In this document: one piece after another, positions 34,589-47,111 of the stretch
Position numbering within the stretch: the first letter of the stretch is position 1
Layout: each line of letters starts with the position of its first letter
Assembly (NCBI GenBank): GCA_032358165.1
Contig: JAALGY010000031.1
Location: 1-64,000, forward strand
DNA: 64,000 bases
Direction of reading: 5' to 3'
From: Diplosphaera chodatii
Taxonomy: Eukaryota > Chlorophyta > Trebouxiophyceae > Prasiolales > Stichococcaceae
The notes under the pieces: model-generated
Told to the model about the DNA's origin: nothing
Database searches by the model: none
What the model saw: the letters and a program-made list of their open reading frames with translations, nothing else
Made by a program: the position numbers and the translations under genes

Positions 34589-37500
34589 ATGCAGCAGCAG
34601 CAGCAGCTGCCGCAGGCCGCGGACCCGGGCAGCCCTGCGAATGGCGCCCCGGGGCGGCCGCCGGCGTACATCGATCGCGCGGCGTCCATGCCGGAGTTCG
34701 CCGCCAAGGCCCCGCGGCGCGGCGGCAGCGCCGCCCTGGACCTGCGGCGGCGCTTCGGCACCCCGCTGGCCGCCCCAAGCCCCAACGTCCGCCCAGCAGC
34801 AGCCGCCCGCCCCGACAGCAGCGGCGCGACCCCGCCGCAGCTGCCGGGCCTGCCGACGATCACTCTGCCGGCCCCCGCTGTGGCGGAGAGCCCCTTCGCA
34901 GCCGCAGCAGCGGTCGCGGTGGGCCACCGAGCCAGCATGGACGACCTGGAGCCCACGCTGCGCAGCCAGTCGCTGCCGCCCATCCGGCTCGCGCTGTCGT
35001 CCACCGCCTCCGCCGAGGCGCTGGCCCGGTACTCGACGCTGCAGCGCGCCAGCGTGCAGTCGGCGCTGGAGGCGATCAGCCACTACACCTCGCTGCGCAC
35101 CACCGCCGGGCCCGCCTTCGTTGACGCCCGCAACCTGATCAAGGTGGGGGAGCTGGGCAGCGGGGCGTACGCCACGGTGGAGCACTGCCAGCTGGCCAAC
35201 TGGCGGGACCCGTCGCAGCACGGGGCGCGCGGCCAAGGCGGCGCCCTGGCGGCCCTGGAGCGCAGCTCCTCGCCGGGGACCGCCCTGGAGCGCCGGGCCT
35301 CCCTGGAGCGGTTTTCCTCGCCGCACGCCCCCGACGCCTCCTCGCCAGATGCGGACGCCTTCAGGGACGACTCCGCGTACCCGCGCCACGCCGGCGGCGG
35401 CCGCGGCGCCAGCCGCAAGAGCCCCTTCGGCAGCCGGCTGGGCTTCGGCGGCAGCGGCGGCGGGGGCTGCGCCTCACAACGGGGCCGGCGGGGCGGCTGC
35501 GGGCGGCGGCCGGCGCTGCTGGATGTTGCGGTGAAGCACCTGCGGCCGTCGCTGTTCGACTGCCAGGCGGACCTGGACGATTTTGTGCGGGAGGCGGTGC
35601 TGCTGGCCGGCCTGCAGCACAGGTGAGGAGGACAGCCCAGACAGGCCTCAAGCCTGAGAGCGCGTCCATGTGCGCTTGGGAGCTGCGGTCCGCAATGTGG
35701 GACTGGTCCGCCGTCATCTGTATGCACAACCAAGCTTTGCGGACACCACGCTTTGCGCCCTCAGGCTGGGACGCCTTGCAGCGTCCTCCTCTGGGTGCTG
35801 GGTGCTGTGACAGCTTTGCGCGGGGCATCAGGCTGTGTCCATGGTTCGTGCACCGAGCCTGCGACGCTGGCCCGAAGGCAGTTGACACGCGCTCCGCTCC
35901 CTGCACCCAGGTCGGTCGTGGGCGTGCTGGGCGTGGGCTTCTCGGAGGCGCCGCCCGGCGGCGGCAGCGCCGTCGGCGCCGACAGCATCTTCATGGTCAC
36001 GGAGCTGTGCTGGGGCGGGTCGCTGCGGGAGAAGGTGCTGCAGCAGATGGTCGCCGGCCGCAAGGTGCCTCGGTTACTTCCAGTAGCTTGGTGGCAGCGA
36101 GTCACGGTAATTCAGGATTTATGTTTGGTGTCCGGGAGGCTGGCTGGCAAACGGCCCAGTGGCGCGAGCCAACCTCATGCACGTCGGCTGGCTTTGAGCG
36201 CATCCCCTCTCAGTGGGCGTCCCAGCAGGGTTCAGCACAAGGACTCCTCAGGCAGCTCTGGTCCAGCGGCAGGTGATCCGGGCTGCTTCGCGGGTCCGAG
36301 CCCCGCCTGTGCTGCCGGCGCAGGTGGTGTACACCTACGCGCAGGGGCTGGCGTGGTGCGCGCAGGCCGCGGACGGGCTGGCGTTCCTGCACGCGCAGTC
36401 GCCCCGCATCATCCACCGCGACATCAAGCTGGACAACGTGCTGCTGACCGACGGTACGCCGGCCCCCGCATCGCCGCGTGCAGCTGGCCGCCAAACCTGC
36501 AGCCGAGCAACCTTCTGCTGGGCATCCCTCACGGCAGCGTGTCCGCTTGCATGGCCCGGCCGTCAATGTGCATCCTGCATGCAGCATGCAGCAGCCGGCA
36601 ACATGAGTGTGTCACTTCGAGAAAGGCCAGCTCCATTGAGGCCGCGCTGCGCCGGTGCCGCAGATGGCGAGGGGGGCCTGGAGGCCAAGCTGGCCGACTT
36701 CGGGCTGCACGCCACGGTGGAGGCGCTCGACAACAGCTCGCTGTCAAAGCGCCTGTGCGTCTCTCGGGCTTCTCGAGCAGCTCGTCGTGATGGGCAGACT
36801 GCAGCTGAAATGTGACTGACCAGCGACGTTCCTGTCTGAAAGCCATGCGCTCTGACGTGATGTCGGCGTCAGCATGCTGGCTGACCCGTCTGTTTGCAGA
36901 CTGATGCACAATGTTGGTGTGCACATGTCACACCTCCGCTCATCTGCCCAAGCTTCACGCACTGCATGGCTGTAGCAGGACTCGCTGAAGCAATAGCGCG
37001 CCCGGCATGCAGGGCGGAGCTCGTGCAGGCGGAGCAGCAGGCGGAGCCCGCGTCTCCCGCCCGGGGCGCCAGGAGCCTGAAGGTGCGGCTTCAGGGTTTT
37101 AATCCTGCACGGATGCTGCTGCTTGTTGCAGTCTTCCCCGGTCCAGGACAGCAACCGCAGGTCGATGTACAGGCTCGGCGGTTCGCCCACAGGGGCGCGT
37201 GCCAGGGCAGCGCAGCCCTGTTGTAGCACACAGCACGTCGCAGCCTCGAAACCCTGATGATGGGATCCTGGTCGCACCGCAGTTTTCGCGCAGCCTGAGC
37301 GACAAGGACCGCCGCACGAGCGGCGACCTGCGGCGCGGCAGCTCCGACGAGAAGCCGCTGCGCCACAGCAGCAAGTCGGCCGACGCCACCGCCGGCGGCG
37401 GCCTGCTCAGGTGCGCCCGCCGGCCCGCGCCCCATGCCGCTGCTGCCGCTGCCGGGCTGATGCCCTGGATCCCTCACGATGGAGGCGCTGGACACACCAT

Positions 37501-38895
37501 CTGCGTCCCACACAGCAGCGTGACGCGTGCTGTGCTCCGTGGCCCCGCAGCAAGGTGCGCAGCCTGGTGCGCTCGCGCGGCAGCAGCGGGGCGGGGGTGC
37601 GGCCGGCGCCGCCGCCGCAGGACAGCCCCGGGCACAACCTCACAGGTGAGCCTGGGGTGCAGGCTGGCCGGATACTTGCGCTGGTGCTGTTCAGCATGAC
37701 TGGCGGCAGCATGCATCATCAGCTTCCTATCATCATGCATGTCATCATCAGCTGTTTTCTCTTCACCAGCATGCTCATCAGCTGCAGCGCGCCACCTGCG
37801 TCCCTTCCGGCGGCAGCGGGCAGCGCTGACCCTGCGGTGTGGCATGCTGCAGGGCAGACGGGGTCGTTCCTGGGCATGGCGCCGGAGGTCACGCTGGCCA
37901 AGCCCTACGACGAGAAGGTGCCCGCTGCTCGCAAGCGATGCAACCACCTGGCCACCTGTCTGAGATGCCACATGGGCCGCTGATGTGCCAGCAGCGGCCA
38001 AACGTTGTGATACCCAGCATCTCTGCGGATGCTGCGCCAGCAGCGCTTGCGCTGCCACGCTGCTGGACTGAAAAGGTTTCCGCCGTTCCCGGCTCAGCGC
38101 GCCGACGCCGCTGACTGCCACCGCAGGCGGATGTGTTCAGCCTGGGCTGCGTCATCACCGACGTGCTGGGCAAGCAGCTGACGTCCAGCGAGGTCGCGTA
38201 CCACGGTACGATCCAGGAGTTCCAGCGCTACGCGATGCGGTGCGCACCCTGCGGCACCCCCGCCAGCCTGTGTCACCCTCATGTACAGCCGTGAGTTCGC
38301 CAGATGGCCGGAGTCAGGTGGCCGCTGCGATCCAGCGCGCACGCTGAGCTGGCGGGAATATCGACGCCAGTGTCGCTGCCGCCACCATGTGGCGGTGTGA
38401 AGCGCCGCGCGCGCGCAGCTGGCGTCACCTGACACGAGCCGGCTGTGGTCGCTGCAGGGTGGCGTACGGGTACCGGCGGAGGACGCCCGCCAACTGGGCG
38501 CCGCAGCTGACGGCGCTGGTGGAGGCCTGCCTCGCGCAGCGCCCCGCCGACCGGCCCCCCGCCTCCGAGGTGCGCTCACGATACAGATGGCGATCACAAT
38601 GCATGGACACGACTTCACCGTTGCGCCTGGCGTTGCTCGCAGCCACACAAACACTCGACAGGGATGAGGCTTGGCTGCAGCTCCGTCCCTGTTGACAGTA
38701 GCACACAGTCAGGACGCAGCACCTGCACCATGTCTGTTTGGTGCGTAGGGGGATGATATGGTGCATAGGGGAGCATTGTGTCCGAAACCGATCGCCGTGT
38801 GCCTGCAGGTGGCTGCGCGGCTGCGGGGCATGGCGGACGCGGTGGCGGACATGGACAAGGGGCTGCGCCGCGGCGCGTGCGGCTGCCTCGGCTGA
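34589..38895 (+). CDS. Raf-like (TKL) protein kinase with activation-segment insert
   Basis: Serine/threonine kinase of the large chlorophyte TKL group. The chosen ATG (34589) begins MQQQQQLPQAAD; an upstream in-frame start or exon cannot be excluded. About 180 low-complexity residues precede the glycine loop VGELGSGAYATVEHC. A Ser/Arg/Gly-rich insert follows, then the beta-3 strand LLDVAVKHLRPSLFDCQADL. Later exons give MVTELCWGGSLREKVL, QAADGLAFLHAQSPRIIHRD with IKLDNVLL, and KLADFGLHATVEA. After several exons rich in Ser and Arg come FLGMAPEVTLAKPYDEK, ADVFSLGCVITDVLGKQL, and ACLAQRPADRPPASE, the TKL subdomain XI. It ends ...RRGACGCLG-stop at 38893. HRD, DFG and APE are all present, so activity is expected. 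The distance between DFG and APE is far longer than normal because of the inserted exons (about 37020-37640). Confidence 0.88.
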
Positions 38896-40019
38896 GGGCT
38901 GCCGCCCAAGGCTTTCCCACCGCCTGGCCGACGCACAATCAAGGAAGAACACGAGCGGCGCATCGCCAATCAGCAAGTGCCGCCCAAGAGGCTTGGCCAT
39001 GCGCAGCAGCGCGGGCGCTGCTGCTGAGGGGCAGCACCAACAAACGGCCAGCAAGGAGATGACTATTCAGTGGACCCTCCCATGACGCCCTGAGCAGCAG
39101 CGGGGGTGAGGCCCCGACAGCAGCTGCCGGGACTGAAGCAGAACAGAAACAGCGTGCGAGATGGTCAGGAGATCATTGTGAACCGCTGGTGGGACCTGAG
39201 TCAAGGATGTGGTGCAGTGTTCACAAACATGCTGCTGGTGCCACACACCAACAGCTGCAGTCTCGTGGCGATGGCAGCAGCCAAGGGTAGGGGCACGAGC
39301 CCATGACCTCATGCGCTGAAGTTCAACAGTCTGCGCTCACGGCTGTATTTGATCAGCTGCTGCCATCGCCAGCATGTGTGTGAGGCTGCCCCCGTGCTAT
39401 CATATGCTTGCAGTCGAATCACCTGCGGTATGCTTTGACTCAGCAAATCGACTTTCATGTATTGATATGCTCGTGGCAGTGTGTGTTTACATTGCTGTTG
39501 ATCTGTGCTGGCGTGATACCTCGAGGTATACGACCGAACCGCAGTGGAACCCCTTCTCAGTGACGATTCTGCTGACCACACCGTGCACATCAAACTTCTC
39601 ATACTTCACTGGTTGTGTGCATCTAGCCATCATGAACAAGCCACAGTAACAAGCAGTTGTTGAGACTAACAGCATCCCCGCAACATGTCAAAGTAGTCGA
39701 GGGCGAAGCATCGGTTGAGGCAGCTCATAAACGCAAGCCGCCCCAACAGTCAGGCACCGTGGTCCCACTAATGTGTATACAGTACCCCGTGAAGTGGCTG
39801 GTTGTGCAAGGCTTGAGAGAAACGCATCTCAAAGCAAGGAGGTGTGAGGTTTCAGACGCAGTCTGAATCCGCTGCCCCGCTGACGTGTGCACCGCAGCAA
39901 CACGTCATTCCCAACATGAGCATCGATGCGATGAAGCGTGTAGCCGGAGGCTGCCAACCTGAAAGGCGGCGTGCAGCACCGGCAGCTGGCATGCCATGTG
40001 GCAGCCTGCTGCAGTAAAT
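38896..40019. other. intergenic between convergent kinase genes
   Basis: Contains both 3' ends. The section 39370-39850 is visibly less GC-rich than its neighbours and includes a 62-codon minus-strand frame (39487-39675) whose translation looks protein-like but matches no family I know. TTTACA near 39487 would give TGTAA on the minus strand. Confidence 0.45.
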
Positions 40020-43000
40020 TCAGCACTTGATGAGGCGCTCCATGCCCAGGGCAGGCAGCATCGCCGCATCCGCAGCGGCCGAAGCCCGCGCCGCCGACGG
40101 CGGCAGCGGCCTGCCTCCTTTGCGCAAAGTGTTGCCGCACTGCTGGCTGCAGATGAGCTCGGCCACGGGGCCACGGCCCAGTTCTGGCGGCAGCTGCGGC
40201 TGGGAGTCGTGTGCACCAGCCTGCTGCCACCGCTGCCGCTGATGCTGCTGCTGCTGCGGCGGCGGCGGCGGCGACGGCCCGTTCGCTGCCGCCGCGACCG
40301 TCGCCGCCGCTGCCGCGGGCGCGCCCTCCGGCGCCGCGCGGGGCGGCGCCTCGCCCCCCTGCAGCAGGCTGTCGGTGGACGTCCGGCTGGAGCCGGGGCC
40401 CGCGGACAGCTTGGCTAAGGAGGACGTCCGGCTGGAGCCGGACACGGCGGACAGCCTGGCCACGGAGGGTTTTGCGGCCAGCGCCGCTTCCAGCGCCGCG
40501 GCCACGCCCGGCGTCATGACCGGCCTCGGCGGCGAGGCTGCCCTGCAGCAGCACCGCAGGCATCAGCTGGCATCGCCGAGCCAAGCAAAACAGCAGGTCA
40601 TAAAAGTGCACAACAAGCACTCGCGCCAAGCCCGTGCCCCCGCAAGGTCATGGCTCACCTTTCCACCAGTAGCCTGTCGTTGAGGGCGGCCAGCTCCGGC
40701 GGCAGGCCCACTCGGTACCAGGGGTGCGCCAGGACCTCGGTCATGCTGATGCGCGACGATGCATCAGGGTCCAGCATCCAACGCACCAGGGTCATCACCT
40801 CCCCGGATACCTGCACGGAGCCGGGAAGCCCTTCAGAATCAGTGTGCGCCACATGGACAGGGCGCCAGTTGACGTAGCCTTCATCACGTGCAGCACGACG
40901 ACGACGTGCAGCATGTGCACAGAGGCAGCACAGGGTGGGAGGGGGTGCACCCCAGGTGGCGGGGGCTGAATGGTGCCGCTCAGGACCCGGGGAAACATTT
41001 TGGCCATGCGCTCCGGTCGGTTCAGCCGCTCCTCGCTTGCGGCCAGAAACCTGTGCGAGCATCGCGCCCCGTGTCAGTGAAGCCTGTGCTGTGCACACGG
41101 CCAGTGAGCTGCAGGGTCGGCTGATGCTGCGCCAGCGCTGCTCAGGTGCCAAACCCTAAACCCGGGCAGAGCACACCCGGCGGCATGCGTCGCCGAAGCC
41201 GGCAACTGGTGTGTGTACCGGAGGGTTGCTGAAGTGCATGCAGGTCTCTTGCTGCGCAGCAAGAGGCGCGGTGCCATGCAGGTACATGTTGTCACAGTGC
41301 TGTCAGCAACAGATGCCGAGCAGGCTGCAAGCTGGGCAGACAGGACATATATGAAACTCACGGGTAGTTGCCAGTCACCATGGTGTACAGCACCACGCCG
41401 CAAGACCAGATGTCCACCTTGCGCCCACTGTACTTCAGGCCGCGCAGTATCTGTAGCGGTGATGACAAACACGCTCAGCGATCATCACGGGGCAATGCAT
41501 GTGCTGCAGCTGCAGCACACAACAGACCTACTCTGAGCACAAGCACATGCCAAGACAATGGCCTGGTGGTTATCTGGTGGCTCACCTCGGGCGCCATGTA
41601 CCTGCAGCAGCAGCCACCCAGCACCGTCAGAAAACGGCTGCGCTTGCAGCCCAGGACCGCTGCACGGCAGCTTAAACATGCTCTCGACAGGTTGGCAGCA
41701 GGACAACAAGCATTTGCAGCAGGCGCTACAGGGAGGGGTCAACGCTGGCGGACATGCAGGTGCACAGTATGCACTCACTCTGGCGTGCCGCACACGGTGC
41801 CGACCGCGTCCTGCGAGCTCAGCTCCAGCGCCTTGCTGAGCCCGAAGTCCGCGAGCTTCAGCTGCTGCGCGGCGTGCCATCGTGCCGTCTCGTCGGCCGC
41901 TGAGCCGCCGCCGCCGCCGCGACAGCCGCCGTTCACAGGCGACGTAGCGGCGGCGGCGGCGTGCGCAGCGGTGGGCTGTCTGCCGCTGAGCTGCTGGGCC
42001 TGTGTGCAGCCGCTGCAGCGCGCACAGCAGCATGAGGGCTGAGCAGTGCAGCACGGAATTGAATTGCTGATGCACGCTGGCGTCAGTACACTGCAGACTC
42101 CAATGTATAGACCAGCTGTGCGTGTGGCCAGGTTGCTGTACAGCAACAAACGTCGTGCTGCTTGCCTCAAGCAAGCGACTGGGTGAGGCGCTTACGTGAG
42201 CAGGATGTTGTCCAGCTTAATGTCGCGGGACACGACGCCCAGTCTGTGGCTGTAGTCCACTGCCGTGATGAGCTGCTGGAACAGCGCCCGGACCCTCGCC
42301 TCCGGCAGTGGGCAGCCCTGGAGCGAATAAGAGACACGAGCCTGGAACACTGCTGCCCAGCGGCAGACTGTGCAGCGGAGACTTGCTTCAGTCCAGGTCA
42401 GCGAGTGCACTGCAGCGAGCAACGCATCTTGGATGCAGGGCGACTGGCTGTCTGTATGTGAGCGGCTGCGCTATCACAGCCACAGCAGCAGCGTAGTGCC
42501 GCAGTGTCAGCGCGTGATGCAGCCACCCCCGCACCTGCGCCATCATCTGGCGGTCCACCACCTCGGACATGTCGCCGCCGTCGGCGTACTCCATGACCAG
42601 CGCCAGGTGGTTCCTGCAGAATGTCAAAGCTAACTTTTAAGAGGTATTGCCATTTTGGGTACTGGCACCACGGACAGTCAGCAGCTGCCGCCTGCCTCAA
42701 AACGTGTGCGCGGTCCGCTGCCGTGCCAGGCTGATCCCGGCATGGCGACACGCCGCTCCTGCATGGCGGTCCACGAGCAGGCGCCCGCCAGCGGCGGCTG
42801 CCGCGCAGCTGAGCTGCGCCCGACAAACTGTTAAAAATTATTTGAAAAAAAAACGCACCTGGTCAGGAACACCTCCCGCATCGCGATGATGTGCGGGTGG
42901 CCCGCCAGCTTCTGGTGGTTCAGCAGCTCCCTGCACAGGCCACCGCAGGCTGTGAGACGGTTGAACGCCGCTGGGTGCGGCGATGCTTAGTAGAGCTCCG

Positions 43001-44023
43001 CCAGCGGCGCACGAGCACAGCAGCGGCGGCTGCCTCGGGTCGTGCGGCGCTCGCACCAGCCCGAAACAGCCGCCGCACATCGGGTCCACTTCACGGAGCG
43101 GGGTCAGCAGGACGTGAACGAGGGCTGCAACGCCCCCGGGCCTGGCTGTTGGCCCCGCGGCGGCGCCCCACCTGCTGCACAGCTGCGCCTGGGACCCGAG
43201 GCCGCGCGGCACCATCTTGATGGCCACCCGCTCGTTGCTCCGCCGGTCCACCGCCAGCGACACCGTGCCGTTGGCGCCGCTGCGGCAGGTGGGCGCCACT
43301 TCCTCAGCGGCCGTCTGACCGCAGGAGCAGGCAGCATAGCACGCGAAAACGGCATGCCACAGTGCACCCCATGTGGTGCTGCCATTGCACCAGGGCCCCG
43401 CTACCCACTCCAGGGCGTGGCTGCCCTGCCTGCTGCAGGAAGGTGGGCTTGCGGCGATGCCACGCTTGCGCGGATGCTGGCTCCCTTACTAAGGCGCTGA
43501 CTGCGTCTGATCACTGACTGATGCGGGTGACGCCGCTGCAGGGTGGGGCAGCTCAGGCCCACCTGTTGATGGTGTGCAGCCTGCGGTACCGCTGGGCCGC
43601 CAGCGCCGAGTGCCGGCTGCTGTCGGAGGTGGCTGAGGGGTGGCGGGTCGCCGGCGGAGACGCGGCACTGCTACTAGCTGTGCGGCAGGCAGCGAGGGCG
43701 GGCTCCACGCAGGCCTGGTCGTCTGTGCCCCTGCGCAACGCTGTCTAATGATCACATGCCTGCTCCAGCGTGCTCTGGGGGTTGCGTACTGGCAGTGGGA
43801 GCCAACTGCCCGCTTGACTAAGTTGTCACCGTGAGCAAACATTGATGCAGCAGGTGCCGTCGCACGGCGATCTGCACACTACGATAGGGTTTGACTATCT
43901 CACAACATACCTGAGTGACGGCAAGGAGTCGGTCTCGGTCGTGTAGGTGCTCCTCTTGTCGTTTTGCTTGGTGCTCTCGGGCTGGGTGCTGCCTTGCTCA
44001 CGCCAACATGGCAGGCAGGCCAT
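40020..44023 (-). CDS. SnRK2-like protein kinase A
   Basis: Serine/threonine kinase resembling the plant SnRK2 group. Exon 1 (43911-44023) starts MACLPCWREQGSTQPEST, and its donor (CAG/GTATGT) is in the right phase for exon 2 at 43730. The latter gives a Ser/Ala-rich leader and YRRLHTIN, joined to SGANGTVSLAVD and VAIKMVPRG. Then follow HPHIIAMREVFLT, NHLALVMEYADGGDMSEVVD, LFQQLITAVDYSHRLGV, SRDIKLDNILL, KLADFGLSKALE, CGTPEYMAPE, RKVDIWSCGVVLYTMVTGNY, FLAASEERLNRPERMAKMF and ISMTEVLAHPWYRVGLPPEL. The C-terminal region is low-complexity (Pro/Gln/Ala) with a duplicated LSA..GSSRTS segment and ends at 40020. The catalytic loop reads SRD instead of HRD; other key residues are present. It is paralogous to kinases B and C nearby. 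A telomere-type motif sits in its introns at 41151 and 43885. Confidence 0.88.
41151..41163 (-). repeat. telomere-type motif in kinase A intron
   Basis: AAACCCTAAACCC on plus, almost two TTTAGGG units on minus, within an intron of kinase A. Confidence 0.85.
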
Positions 44024-44682
44024 CAGCCGCATTGAGTCTGACTGGCTAGCTATGCCATATCAGAAGCCTTGCTGCAGTGCTCATCAACATTACAGCAGAG
44101 GCGGCCCGAGAGTCGGTCGGAGGTTATTCCCGTGCTGGCAGCTGTGTCATGTGCAGAGGCGGAGCGCTGCCCGAGGCGGCCTGCTTCTCCTAGCTACTGT
44201 CTACAACACGCTTCGGCTGGGTCGCCGTGCACAACAGAAGATGCGCTACAGCGTCACCAGCACTACATTTGCCGGCAATCCTTCTGTACCAGCAGGACTA
44301 CACAGCCCGGACGACTACACCGGTTCCCCGTACCTTGTCGTGGCACTTGCAAGGCAGGGGCATAAGAACACCGTTGAATGGGCGGGGCAGAAGGTGCCAA
44401 GTTGGAACATGTGAAGCCTCAGTGCCGACAGCAGCCGGATTTGGGAGTGTCACAGTTCGGACGTAGGACTCAAGCGAACCCACGGCACATACGATGTCGC
44501 CTCGAAGCGCTGTGGCGCCAGCAACGCTGCAGATGGCGGGTCACCGCAGCATCGGCGGCGCGCTGCAGCCCACACAGTGCTTCAGCAGGTGCTTCACCAT
44601 CACTACAATCATTCGGCTTGCTCTCCCGTTAACATCATGCACATTTGTCGCTACTTCAGCGCAACAGGCTTTGTCATGGGTC
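44024..44682. promoter_or_regulatory. divergent intergenic region, kinase A and MsrB
   Basis: About 660 bases between two divergent starts. It should contain both promoters. No clear TATA element or known box is visible, and the plus-strand frames here have no family resemblance. Confidence 0.4.
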
Positions 44683-46400
44683 ATGATGGCGGCATCTTTG
44701 CGCACACAGGCGGGTGCCACAGGCCATCTTGCGAGTTCCGTGCGTAGCGCAGCTGCCGCCGCAACAGTGTGGTTGCGATCAGGGCAGCAGCAGTGGGCGG
44801 CGGACCACCGCAGCGGACGTCGCTGATCCTGATGCATGCCGCCATTCCCCACAGTCCGTCCGGAAGCCGGCGTTGGCAGCAACAGCAGCACCTGGGAGCC
44901 TCAGTCGGCGGCAGGCGATGCATGCAGCGGCTGCACTGGTTGCAGCGGCCGCCCTGCAGCGGCAGCGGCCCGCGGCGGCGGCGGACAGTGGGCCGCTGAT
45001 GGTGGCGCCGCCAACGGCGGAGGCGCCGCAGGGCGGGGCCAGGGCACTGCGGGGCAACACCCTGCGCCGCATCGGCCTGGTGCGCACGTTGAAAATGGTG
45101 ATGTCTGCTGCTGATTTGCTTTTCGACGAGTTGCAGTGGCAGGGCTCTGCTCACAGTGTGCTGCATCCGTCATCGCGGCAGGGTCGGTTGCCCAATACCT
45201 GACGCTCATGCGGTGCACAGCAGCCGGTCAGGCTCTGCCAGAGCAACCTGCTAGCTGGCTGTGCGGCTGCTTTGGCGGTGACAAGGATGGCGCACATGGT
45301 GCAGGACTTGTACGGGGATGAGTCAGCACCCTTGCAGCCTGACTCAACCCTGTACAGGCTCCAGCAATGATACAACCCGAAATTTTAATGGACCGCAGGT
45401 GGCGCACAGCGAGGAGGAGTGGCAGCGGCTGCTGACGCCGGTGCAGTACGCGACGCTGCGGCAGGCGGTGACCGAGGCCCCGCGCTCCAGCCCGCTGTAC
45501 ACGGTGCGCCGTGTAGGGTTTAGGGTTTAAACCCGCCGCTGCGCTCGCATGGGGCGCCGCCGCCGCCAGCGCTCCCACTGAAGGAGCGGTCTGGCGGAGC
45601 GCCCTGGCCGGCTTGGGCTGCTGCTGCAGTGGCGTGAAACCCAGGTCAGGTGCGGGATTTTGAAACCTGCCTGTGCAGGAGGGGCGGGCGGGCACCTTCC
45701 GGTGCGCGGGGTGCAGTGCTCCGCTCTTCAGCTCGACGGCAAAGTTCGACGCCGGCACGGGCTGGCCCTCCTTCTACCAGGTGCCCCAGCAAGCTAGACG
45801 TCATCAAGCTGCTGGTCCTACTTGCTGGAGGCTACTGCGGGGAAGCATGACGATGGGGGATGCTGCAAGGGCTGCAGCATCCGCGCGGCTGTGTGTGCCC
45901 CGACTCCTCCTGTCCGCTCTGCAGGCGTTCCCGGGCGCAATGATGGAGACGAACGACTTCTCAGCCGGCATGCGGCGGACTGAGGTGGGTGTCCGCCAGC
46001 AGCAGGCTGCCGGCAGCCGCTCTGTGCATGGCCTGGTGTATGTGCTGGCCTGGGCAGCCCACAGCATGACTCTGCTGACAATTCAACCCCCGGCCGCTGG
46101 TGGCTGCCGAGTGCGGCGGAAGGCATTGGCCCCTAAACCCTAAACCCTGGCTGCAGGTGCGGTGCAGCCGGTGTCAGGGGCACCTCGGCCACGTGTTCAG
46201 GGACGGGCCCCCGCCGACCAACCTGCGGTGCGCAGGCCGCAGTAAGCTGCGGCTGTGCTGCTGGTCAGAGCCGTCGGCACAGCGTGCTCTGCATGTGGCG
46301 GCGCGATGCACCAGTTGCAGGTCACCTGCTGCGCTGCAGGTACTGCATGAATGGTGTGGCCATGGCGTTCGAGCCTGCAGCCGGGGCGCGGACGATATGA
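44683..46400 (+). CDS. MSRB: methionine sulfoxide reductase B, plastid-type leader
   Basis: Reduces methionine-R-sulfoxide in oxidised proteins. Seven exons give 226 residues: 44683-44739, 44855-45079, 45399-45503, 45679-45780, 45925-45984, 46157-46227 and 46340-46400. The MsrB domain starts at [20 protein letters not shown] and contains zinc-binding CAGC and [13 protein letters not shown], and [17 protein letters not shown] followed by [10 protein letters not shown] with the catalytic cysteine. The first two exons form a basic, serine/alanine-rich leader followed by [18 protein letters not shown], a twin arginine before a hydrophobic stretch. That suggests import into the plastid and possibly the thylakoid lumen; this is inference. 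The exon 1 choice is inferred from phase only. Introns 3 and 5 carry TTTAGGG-type repeats beside their splice sites. It lies between SnRK2-like kinases A and B. Confidence 0.93.
45514..45529 (+). repeat. telomere-type repeat in MsrB intron
   Basis: TAGGGTTTAGGGTTTA, two plant-type telomere units, starts 10 bases inside intron 3 (donor at 45504). Confidence 0.9.
46131..46148 (-). repeat. telomere-type repeat in MsrB intron
   Basis: CCCTAAACCCTAAACCCT on plus (TTTAGGG units on minus), ending 8 bases before exon 6 at 46157. The orientation is opposite to the copy at 45514. Confidence 0.9.
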
Positions 46401-47111
46401 TGGGCTGGCTTGCAGCAGGCAGCTTAAGCGGGAGCAGCAGTCAGAACAACGGTGCCGGCGGCAGCGGCAATAACAGCAGGGCCTAGCGGCAACGGCGGCG
46501 GCGCAGGAGGATGCATGACACCGGCATGAGGACAGTGCGGCCGGTCAGGATGTGGCAGCCAGAGCGTGCGGCTGACGTCGGCGGTTCAGATCGAGTGTGT
46601 CAGCTTGGGTGATAAGTGCTGGGCACACGCTGCTTACTAACGGTACACAAGGGTGGTCCGACATCATCCATCAACACACCTCGCTAACAAGCTGAACAAA
46701 GCTGCATCGGCAGCGGCGGCAACATCAGCAGCCGCAGGCTCGTGTGCTCGTGCTGTTTACAGGCACTGCACTGGCATTGCGGTGTTTATCAGGTGATTTT
46801 TGGGCCCAAAGTAGATGTGTGTACCGCATACCCCCCGCAGCGCTGCAGTGCCAGGGGGCTGAAGTACCTTTAAGCATGGGCCCAAGCGACAGTACCACAG
46901 TTGCACCGCCGCTGCTCGATCCGCTGCGCCGCACCCGCTTCCGTGTCGCCGAATGCTCGCGTACCTGCTGGACCGATCGGGCAGGCAGTGCAGCCGCTGC
47001 CTGTCGTGACTTCATGGGAACCATGCACTAGGTTCTCAGGGTCCTGCCGGGCACAGGATCAGGCTGGGGCACTCGTATTCCGCAATGCAGCGGGTCAGGA
47101 GCTTTGCGACC
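46401..47111. other. intergenic, MsrB to kinase B
   Basis: Both genes point right; this 711-base stretch holds one 3' end and one promoter. No further gene is supported. Confidence 0.4.

Noticed and set aside
43553..43738. Start of kinase A at 43738
   Set aside because: The apparent first codon is TTG with a stop immediately upstream in frame; an ATG exon at 43911-44023 splices in phase instead.
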